Of a stretch of DNA of 64,000 bases, positions 56,234 to 64,000 are shown piece by piece. The stretch comes from Furcasterigmium furcatum (Eukaryota; Ascomycota; Sordariomycetes; Glomerellales; Plectosphaerellaceae). Where the stretch lies: positions 3,259,626 through 3,323,625 of the forward strand of contig BCIA01000002.1 of NCBI GenBank assembly GCA_001599815.1, given 5' to 3'. The position numbers were made by a program, and so were the translations under genes. Below the pieces are notes generated by a model, which saw nothing but the letters and a program-made list of their open reading frames with translations, searched no databases and was not told the DNA's origin. Every line of letters starts with the position of its first letter. Positions within the stretch are counted from its first letter, which is position 1.

Positions 56234-59200
56234 ATGGGCGTGTTCTCTATGCAGCATCATCCCCACCACCAGCAACAAGGTCCCGCGCCTAATCAACACC
56301 TTCAGCGCCAGCCGCAACAGCAGCACCCCCGACCCTCGAGCATCGTGCATCAACAGCACCACCCGCAGCCTCACGCGCAGCAACACCCCTCGCCCTACGC
56401 GCAGCAACATCCGATCGCGCCTGCGTATCACCAACAAACTCCCCAGGCCAGCAGCGCGCAGCACCCGCCAGACGGCCTCTCATACTATCACCCCAGCCCC
56501 TACAGCACCCCGGGAGCGACGAGCGGATACACGTCCGCAGGTGAGTCGCGCCGCGTCGTGCACGCATCACAATATCCGCGAACAGCGTACTCATCAGTTC
56601 CTAGACACGTCCGACATGATGGCCGCCGCCCAGATGCCGAGACCAACCTACCCGCCCATGTCCTACCACACACCGCAGTCCAACTCGCCCGCGTCCGTCG
56701 CCTCCCCGTCTCAGCACGACCAGCACCGGAGCATCTACGCGCAGCCGCCCTCGCAGCACATGCCGCAAAACATGTACTACCAGACGCACCAAGCCCATTA
56801 CCCCTCGATGCAACCGCAGTCTCAGCAGTCTCCCTACGCGCAACACGCTCCTCAGCCGCACCAGTCCATGCCCTCTCAGCAAAGCATGATGATGTCCCAG
56901 ACGCAACAGCAGCCCCCGATGCCCCAGCAGTCAAGTCAGCACCCGCAGGCGCAAATGACGAACAGCCCGCGTCACATGAGCAAGGAGCAACAAGTCCCTC
57001 TGCAACTTCAGAAGCCTCAGTCAACGCCCATGACCCACAGCCCGCACCCGCCCAACGGTACGGCCCTCTCGACGCCCACCGGTTCGGCGTCGGGTGGCGT
57101 GAACCCAAACGCGGCGCCGGGTCCGATTCCCGCAACCACGCCGCTGGTCGTCAGGCAGGACCAAAACGGTGTGCAGTGGATCGCTTTCGAGTACTCGCGA
57201 GACCGCGTCAAGATGGAGTACACCATTCGCTGCGACGTGGAGTCGGTCAACACGGACGAGCTCACTGCCGAGTTCAAGACGGAAAACTGCGTCTATCCCC
57301 GCGCCTGCTGTCCCAAGGACCAGTACAGGGGTAACCGACAGGTGTACGAAACGGAGTGCAACACCGTCGGCTGGGCTCTGGCGCAGCTCAACGCGTCGCT
57401 GCGCGGCAAGCGCGGCCTGATCCAGAGGGCGGTGGATAGCTGGAGGAACAGCAACCAGGATCCGAGACTGCGGAGCCGAAGAGTGCGGCGACAGGCCAAG
57501 CTCAACACCCGAAAGTCCGGCCAGCAACCCCCTCACCCTGGTCCCCACATGCCCGGCGCCAACCCACCAGGGATGCCTCAAGCTCCGTCCGCCATGGGCC
57601 CCGGAGGTGCAACCAAGATGCCTGGGATGGGCAGCATGGGTCACATGGGTCACGCTGCCGCTCCGGGCGGAGGAGACGAAGTCGGTATGTTTCACCAGAT
57701 GTGATTTAAAGAGCCCATCTGCTGCATTTGCGCGCCCAGCCACCTTCGTCCGTCGCATCACACCGCACTGCACTGCACAAAAATACCCGACAACCCGAAG
57801 CCGTGTTGATTCAGTGATACCACCTCCTTTGCTACCCCTCCCTCGCACATCTTCAGCTGCGCGATGCGCACTGCTGAGCGTTTTTGAGAGCAAAAAATAC
57901 CCTGTGCCTTATTGTTTCGCGTCCTCTCTACAGATTTCACTATTTGCTTCCGGAATGTTGGGAATGGGTCTGTTATTACTGCTTTTCTCTTGCGCTGTCC
58001 TGTCATAACACCGGTCTGGTCTCTTCTTTATTTCCTTGTCTTGCCTGCGTCCGTCATCACAACTCATACAGCAAGCTCCCGCGATGGTCAGGAGGAATTT
58101 CCTTTCTCTTCGGCATCCTACGACCTGTACATTACCATAGTCGCACACAAGCTGCTGCAGCTGCTGTTTAGTTGTCTGCATTGGCCCGAATCCAGTACCC
58201 CCTCTCAGAAGGGGGTCGCCGACGGACGGGCTTGCCTGGCATAAAAGTCGCATTCGCTTCACCCTTCACCCCAATGCGTCCCAGTCGCATGGTTATTGCA
58301 GAGCCCTCCATCCCTTGGAAACCGCGCGTTCGGGTCGAACGATGCGTTTGGCCTTTTGATCACTTGTCATTTCTACAGCATTCCCTGCGCTTTGGCGCCC
58401 GATGAGGCGCGCGCTCCCGAGGGCTTCCCCCTGGCTTGCAAGCTTGTTTCGGTTCGGCGATCATACAGACAGCCCCTCACTCCTGCCCACACTTTTGCCA
58501 CATTTTGCTTTGCTCCCGAAGCGATCAAACATTGTCGACTAACTCTTGTCTACAGATCCCGATTACATGGGCGAACATCACCACCATCACCAGGCACCGG
58601 CTGGTCAAGCCGGCGCTGCCGGTGAAGATGTGAGGCAGGCCCAAGTGTTTAACAACAGCGGGTATGGTGGTCACTCCGACTACCCGCCGCCGAACCCGGG
58701 TTCCATGTCTCACATGGGCAGCTCTCAGCACGGCGGCCCCATCTCTGCTCGGCGCCACAGCCGTAGTGAGAATGATGCGCCCGAGGACCTGTTTCCCAAC
58801 ATCCCAGAGGCCAAGAAGCGCAAGTTCATCCTCGTCGAGGACAACGTTCGTGGCTCCCGTCTCAGGGTCAGGGTTACTCTGGACGGAGTTGACACACGCG
58901 AGATCCCTGATTCTTTCCGCAAGGGTTCTTCCGTCTACCCCCGCTCATACTTCCCTCGGGAGATGCAGAGCCCCCCTCCCTCCGCCACCGGCTCTAAGTT
59001 CTTCATGGACGATGCCGAAGATGAAGACGATGGCATCGAGGAGACCGACGGTCGTGGAGCCAGGCGGCCCGGCGCCCGCAGCAACGCCACCAAAATGGTC
59101 AAGGTGCCCATCGGCGAGGGTACGGAGGCAGAGATACCTATTCCTCGCATGAGGAAGAGCATCCGTGGCAAGGAAGTGAGGCTCAATGATCTGGGCTACC

Positions 59201-59467
59201 GCATGGCCTGGCTGCAAAGCCGAGTCTTTGCTGGAAGGACTGTTTTCCTCCAGCGTGCTCGTGAGTACCCTGTCCTGTCCTGTGAGAGGCGTGTTAGTTG
59301 ACTGACTCGTCTATCTAGTTGACTGTTACCGCAACAAGACGCGCTCGGCTATCGAGTCCATCATGCAAGATGTCAAGGTGCTGGCGCCGCACTACGAAAC
59401 CCGCATCGGCAAGCGCAAGTTCCTCGATCGTACTGACCGAAAGAGGGGTGGTGAGTCCGATGAGTAA
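56234..59467 (+). CDS. Gln-rich putative regulator with a duplicated domain, 746 aa
   Basis: Four exons: 56234-56540, 56605-57684, 58556-59260 and 59319-59467. Introns are 64, 871 and 58 nt, all GT-AG, and joined frames are open to TAA at 59465. The N-terminal 285 residues are rich in Gln, His, Pro, Ser and Met (MQHHPHHQQQGPAPNQHLQR), as in fungal transcription regulators. Domain copy 1, about 285-405, includes GVQWIAFEYSRDRVKMEYTI, CVYPRACCPKDQYRGNRQ and GLIQRAVDSWRN, then a basic stretch (RLRSRRVRRQAKLNTRK). Copy 2, about 550-740, includes KFILVEDNVRGSRLRVRVTL, SVYPRSYFPREMQ and TVFLQRALDCYRN, then a basic end. PEAKKRKF could be a nuclear localisation signal. I recall a fungal DUF (DUF8032) of this kind but cannot verify it. 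A start at the ATG at 56249 is also possible; the last exon could alternatively splice at 59452. Confidence 0.8.
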
Positions 59468-60560
59468 AAGCTCGTCACGACTTCATGGCCCGCAGGTCGA
59501 CTCAGTCACGAAGCATAGCGATCACGATGCTCATACCACAAACTGTATACTTATCAGCGGCTCCTCGCCGCATCCACATTCGGACAATCATTGAGACTTA
59601 GAGGAGGAAATGCGCAGGCTGCGCCCCCGAGACGCAACGTGTCAAGGGTTGATGATTGACGACTCGTGTTGTTTCCTGTCATTCGCCTGAGAGGAGACGA
59701 AGCTCTAGATGCGCGACACATTCTACTTCATTTCATCGAGCGCACGCACCCAGGATACCCTCTTCGCTATGGGGCGATGCATCAGCACACTAGACCTCGT
59801 CCACCACGCAAGGCGGCTCTCTGGCTTTTCGACCTCTTTCCATTTTTCTACTTCTAATTCCCCGGGCCTGACGGGCCCGTCACTTTGCGACATTTACTTG
59901 CTCCATCAGCATTCCCCTCTCTCGCATCCTTAGGCATCGTTGGTGGATTGGTAGACATATCTGTCTACGTATCCGAGAAAAAGGTGACGAGCGGCCTCGT
60001 TGCACACACTCTTGATTTGGGCTCTACTTCTGCGTGCTGGGATGGTCTCCTTGGCGCCGTGTCTTTGTTTGATTATTTTGGTACTTTAAGTATGGTAGAG
60101 TACTGTAAGCATTTCGCATGGAATTAGAGCAAGTTGTCGGACAAAAAGGCACGAGCCATTCGTGATGTGACCATCCGCTTTGTCCTCGGAAGGACTTGAT
60201 ACTCGTGACAAAGCGCCATGCCTATTGTGGTACCGTGGACGGCCAATTCAGTCCCCCGGTTAGATGCGGCGACTTGCTCACGTCGAAGGGGGCAACCCGA
60301 CTCCGGCGCACGCTTGTCCGTGTGGAATATTCACCGTCTCGAGGCGCGCGGTTGATCCTCACTCAGGCGTGTCGTATTATGTAGATGTATCCTGCAGTTC
60401 ATCATGCAAGCCTGGTATCATTCAGTCGCTACCCTCTATCCAAAACGAACAAAAAATCATCCCATAACACGAGGCTATTCGCTGTCTCGTAACGCCGTTG
60501 CTACATGCACGTCGTGGCTATGCTCTCGCTGAAGCCAAGGCTTTCCCTAAACCAGTGCTC
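59468..60560. other. Convergent intergenic region, no gene seen
   Basis: About 1.1 kb of 3' flank for two converging genes; somewhat AT-richer than the surroundings. No supportable frame or RNA. Confidence 0.5.
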
Positions 60561-61915
60561 TCATCCCATGGGTGTCAGGCTCCCCCTGAATGGGGCCTGC
60601 ATGTTTATCTTCTCGTCGTCTACCCTCCAGACGCCCTTGGTCCTATCCGCGTTCAGCTGCCACGCCGTGCCTTCGGCGAGCTTGTGGAAGACGTCGTGCT
60701 TCTCGCCGTCGAAGCTGCGGAAGAAGAGCGGCTCCCAGTCGTCCGGGGAGATGCGCTGCTTCTTCTCGCGGGTGCGCATGTCGCGCTGGGCCTGCTCGAG
60801 CTCCTGCTTCCGGGCCACGACGGCCTTGTAGTCGGCGCCCTCGATGGCCTCGCGGACGAGGTTCCAGGCGCGGCGCGACTCCCAGGGATCCTGCTCGGCG
60901 AGGGGCTTGATGTCGATGGGGGCGGGGTCGTTCTCGGGGGCGTCGAGGTCGAATTTTTCGATGACCTCGCCCGTCCTGGCGTCCTTTGCGACCCAACCCT
61001 CGCTCCAGACGCCGGAGGTCTCGTAGATGGGCGTCTTCTCAGGATCATCTTTGCGGAACGTTGTCGCGTGGAAGCCGTTCTTCTTGCCGCCCCACCAGGT
61101 CGTGCCGGAGAAGTGTATCTCTGAGGTGAAGCCGGAGGAGGATTCTATCGTGTACGTGCTCGTGACTTCGGGGTAGAGCCTGCCGCCCAGGAAGCCGCGG
61201 ACCTTGACGTCGGTCAGGGGGATGAGGTAGTCCTCGTCGTACTTGTCGATGTGGAAGACGGCGTGTCCGACCTGGCGGATGTCGACGGTGCCGCTGAAGG
61301 TCATTTCCACCCTGGCATAGCCATCGGCGCGGACGCCGTTGGCCTCGTCTGCGAGATGCATGGCCGTGATGGGCGGGTGGTGGCTGACCTGCTCCGAGAC
61401 GAGTCGGACTGTGGACTTTGACTCTTCGTCGGTCCATGATGCGAAGAAGACCTCGCCTAAGAAGGCGTTGAGGGGCTTCTTGATGGAGACCTCGGGGGAG
61501 CCGGCGACGTAGAGCTTTGTGCGGAGGGCGGAGAGGACATGGCGCAGAACGAGATATGCGCGCTTGGCGGGATCAGACTCGAAGGCCGGGGCGGAGAAGA
61601 CGGCCGGGCGCTGGCCCCAGCAGCATCCTACTTCGACGACGGAGTAGGGGGCGAGGAAGAAGGGAGGGGCGGAGATGTTGGCAAGATCGCCCTGGACTGA
61701 TGATAGGAACTGGTAGGGGGTTAGCCCGTGTTTATTTGATCGATTGCACCGTTCCCGTGTTTCCCGTGGATCCTCGGAGGAGTGGGTCCTCCGTGAGATC
61801 GGGGTGCCGGAGGGAGGTATGCATATGGTATGTACAGATGCAATGCAGGGGGTCGGTCGGGACTCACCTTGACAAGGTCTCGAATGCGAGATGACCTCGG
61901 TTTGGAGTCGGACAT
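60561..61915 (-). CDS. Oxysterol-binding protein homologue (Kes1/Osh6-like, single ORD), 398 aa
   Basis: Lipid-transfer protein that exchanges sterol or phosphatidylserine for PI4P between membranes. Exon 1 (61915-61868) encodes MSDSKPRSSRIRDLVK. A 158-nt intron (61867-61710, GTGAGT...CCAG) follows, then exon 2 (61709-60561) starts FLSSVQGDLANISAPPFFLAPYS, the lid and first core strand of the sterol-binding domain. The OSBP fingerprint EQVSHHPP is at 122-129; its two His bind the PI4P phosphate. Further family marks are NAFLGEVF, VKVRGFLGGR and SEIHFSGTTWWGGKKNGFHA. No PH, ankyrin or FFAT-like region precedes the domain, and the length of about 400 residues matches the short Osh4-Osh7 class. 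Which yeast Osh it is closest to cannot be decided here. Confidence 0.93.
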
Positions 61916-63504
61916 GGCGTCCGGGGTGATCGACCGCCTGAGATGCGACGGGTGGGTGATCGGATGAGAATCTATGACGGGGCAGGTTGGCAGAGTGCTA
62001 TGTATTTGGCAAGTAAGGAGGTTGGTAGGAACTGAAGAGCAAGGGCAGAAGATATGGAAAATGCCAAGAGCACTGAGAGTGTGTTCAGATGAGCGGGAGT
62101 GCTTTCATCTCATGAGGAGGGGAGGGAGGGAGAGAGAGGGATGGGCCCCCATCTTTGTACTGTATCAGGTTCGTCTCGACATGACCCCTTTCTGTTCGCG
62201 TCGTCGTAACCGATCCCGTTTCACCACTGCCACGTGCGGTGCTGCCCAGCACCAGTCAATTCGGATGTTGCCCGTTCCGGAGCGCAGCCGGCCTGGCGCC
62301 CGCTCGAGTTCCCCCGCGCCATTCCAGTAGATAATCTTCAGCGCCTGTTTGGCAGCGCGGTGCAGGCGTAGCCGCCGGACTAGGGACGCAATGCAGTGGG
62401 GCTGAGCCCGGCCGAGTCGGCGGAAAGTTGTGACGTCGGCGGTCTGGTTCACCCGGGAGTGGCCATTTCCTCCCGTGTTAGCGCACCGCCGGGATTACGC
62501 AGAGCCGACAAAGCGTCTTTGTCCGTCTCGATCAGGGATCAATCAATCGATTGTTCTGTTCTATTATCGTCCGCCACGCCAACCCCGGATCCGAATCCGA
62601 GGGCGGCACCGGGTTTGCGTCATCTGGTCCAGCGCTTCCTTTTTTGACAACTCGCGCAAGTCGGTGATGCCTGAGTGCTTCGCACCAGCATCCAGTATGG
62701 AGACAAATCAGGTCGACGTTTCTCCCGATCCCTCGGGGATCCGCCTGGAAGGGTAAGCTCACGTCTTGCCCCGGCAGGATCGAGATCTATCGTCACTCTG
62801 CGGCGCTGTGGGCGTTGCCCATTCTGTGAGCGCTCTCGCGGCCCCAGCCCACCCGTCGCCGTGGGACCGGTACGAGCGGCGCCGGGCGTACCCCCGGTTC
62901 CCATCCGATTCTGGTCCCGGCTCGGTGCCGCAGCCGGGACTCCGCCCTCTCGCCGAGTTTTGGGAGGAGTGGCTACTGACGGGAAAGCCGTGCTCGCATC
63001 CGGGCAGAAATAGACCGTTTACAGGTGGTCAGGGGGGATATGGGACCCGGAACGGCGCTCATTCTACGGCTTGGGCCGTACGGAACAATTCGAGCGTAAC
63101 TAAGCAAGGTACTGGAAGATGGATAGTCCTCATATGTTTAGCGTTTTGTTAGGAGATAATTCCAAAGAACCGACGTAGGTGGTCCAATTACCTAAGCATC
63201 ACCTTCCCGGATGACGATGCCTTTCCCAAATCATCTCCCATGTCTCAGCCCCATGGTTTCATAACATCTCCCTTACCATCCTAGGTACCTTACTTCTTGA
63301 ACTACCCTCCCCCTCCCTTATTCAGGCTCCGCGATTTAAGGTGGCACGAATCCACACTCTTCATCCTAACAATCCCTGCCCGCCCCGACTTCATCGCTGA
63401 CAGGGGAAGCCGGACTGCTGGAGGCATCCCCCCACTGGCACCTAGTCCCCCCCGCCGGCCGGGACACCCGGGCCCGTCCGTCCCACAGATCCGATCCTGC
63501 CGTC
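61916..63504. other. Divergent intergenic region
   Basis: About 1.6 kb between the OSBP gene and the metallophosphoesterase gene. Small overlapping frames only; no RNA or repeat recognised. CCTAGGTACCTTAC near 63281-63294 is a TACCT-type motif like those at 47-51 kb. Confidence 0.5.
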
Positions 63505-64000
63505 ATGGCCCCCGTCTCCGTCGCCACCTGCCCAACAGCTCGTTATCGCAGGACGTTCTCCTGTGTCATTTTCTCCATCGTCCTAGCGACACTGTTCATA
63601 ACCTACGTCCGCCTTGCCGGCTCCGATACCTTCATCTCGGAAGATATCAGCTCCATCATACCCCCAGGTCTGAGTCAGGCATGGTCCGGTAACGCTCCGA
63701 TGGCCCCGCAGTTTGTGGACAACCCTCGCACGCCCCTCGTGGGCTTTCCGAAACCAGTTGTCGAGAGACTCGACGTGAAGCATGTCCCCATGGCCGGAAA
63801 TGGCCGCAGGCTTCTCATCGTCGGAGACGTACATGGCATGATCGATCCATTGCAGCACTTGCTCAAGAAGGTCAACTTTCGCGGTCTGGGCAGCGGAAGG
63901 CCGGAGAAGGGAAAGCAAAGGAGACAGCTTGACTCGCTGGAGGACAAGCTCACAAGCGTCTTCGAGGATGCGACGCTCGAAGACACCAGGCATACAGACC
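63505..64000 (+). CDS. Membrane-anchored calcineurin-like metallophosphoesterase, 5' part (runs off the window)
   Basis: Open from the ATG at 63505 to the window end (165 codons seen). Residues about 17-37 (FSCVIFSIVLATLFITYVRL) form one hydrophobic membrane segment after a short Arg-containing N-terminus (CPTARYRRT), so the protein is probably a type II membrane or signal-anchored protein. After a linker, GRRLLIVGDVHGMIDPLQHL at about 105-124 carries the GDVHG metal-binding motif of calcineurin-like phosphoesterases. The remaining metal ligands (GDxxDRG, GNHD/E) would lie beyond the window. The substrate is unknown; fungal vacuolar or ER-membrane relatives include polyphosphatases and Ser/Thr phosphatase-like enzymes. 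The start is the first ATG, with CCGTC context. Confidence 0.8.
   Translation, partial: MAPVSVATCPTARYRRTFSCVIFSIVLATLFITYVRLAGSDTFISEDISSIIPPGLSQAWSGNAPMAPQFVDNPRTPLVGFPKPVVERLDVKHVPMAGNGRRLLIVGDVHGMIDPLQHLLKKVNFRGLGSGRPEKGKQRRQLDSLEDKLTSVFEDATLEDTRHTD

Noticed and set aside
57021..57893. 290-codon minus-strand frame
   Set aside because: Antisense to domain copy 1 of the Gln-rich regulator, with composition explained by that gene.
62700..62790. Possible exon METNQVDVSPDPSGIRLEG followed by a GTAAGC donor
   Set aside because: The only near acceptor would give a 25-nt intron, and no downstream coding continuation was found.
1..64000. CRISPR arrays, bacterial operons, ribosome binding sites, rho-independent terminators
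   Set aside because: The window is nuclear fungal DNA with spliced genes; no spaced direct-repeat array or bacterial gene arrangement was seen.
1..64000. Transposon or retroelement coding regions
   Set aside because: No reverse transcriptase, integrase or transposase motif appeared in any frame I read, and I saw no long terminal repeats. Old, heavily mutated copies could still be missed by eye.

Overview
The window comes from a nuclear chromosome of a filamentous ascomycete (Pezizomycotina). The best marker is a Woronin-body HEX1 gene ending in the peroxisomal tripeptide SRL, found only in this group. The genes are GC-rich and carry short GT-AG introns, mostly 50-75 nt, with CTAAC/CTGAC-type branch points. 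CFEM/GPI proteins and a fungal NLR-type relic point the same way. A Sordariomycete, perhaps Colletotrichum/Verticillium-like, is my best guess but is not proven. All gene models were built by hand from reading frames, splice signals and protein motifs.

Layout. 0-8.2 kb: 3' end of cytosolic aspartyl-tRNA synthetase; two divergent genes for secreted cysteine-containing proteins (1.7-2.1 kb minus, 3.9-5.1 kb plus); a GPI-anchored CFEM-like cell-surface protein (6.2-8.2 kb minus). 8.2-12.9 kb: no supportable gene. 12.9-26.8 kb is gene-dense: VMS1 (peptidyl-tRNA hydrolase of ribosome quality control), a small three-exon hydrophilic protein, a Cys-rich unknown, a Nudix hydrolase, an unknown 712-residue protein, a SAM-dependent methyltransferase and RQC2/TAE2 (CAT-tailing factor). 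29-30.7 kb: HEX1, with upstream exons open in the same frame that imply a long isoform. 31.4-34.3 kb: a damaged SesB-type hydrolase/WD40 gene whose central NACHT domain is gone. 35.2-36.8 kb: bleomycin hydrolase. 40.8-43.7 kb: a large disordered protein with an Arg/Asp-repeat tail. 44.6-45.1 kb: a small basic secreted protein. 45.1-56.2 kb: an 11-kb block with no supportable gene, ending in a pyrimidine-rich leader. 56.2-59.5 kb: a Gln-rich putative regulator with an internally duplicated domain split by an 871-nt intron. 60.6-61.9 kb: an oxysterol-binding-protein homologue. 63.5 kb to the end: 5' part of a membrane-anchored metallophosphoesterase.

The genes do not form one cluster or pathway. 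Two functional threads stand out. VMS1 and RQC2, which act at the same step on stalled 60S ribosomes with opposing effects, lie within 14 kb on the same strand. Four genes encode secreted or surface proteins (1.7, 3.9, 6.2 and 44.6 kb). The most unusual items are the NACHT-less hydrolase-WD40 relic, the HEX1 long-isoform exons, the duplicated-domain regulator with its outsized intron, and the 11-kb gene-poor block.
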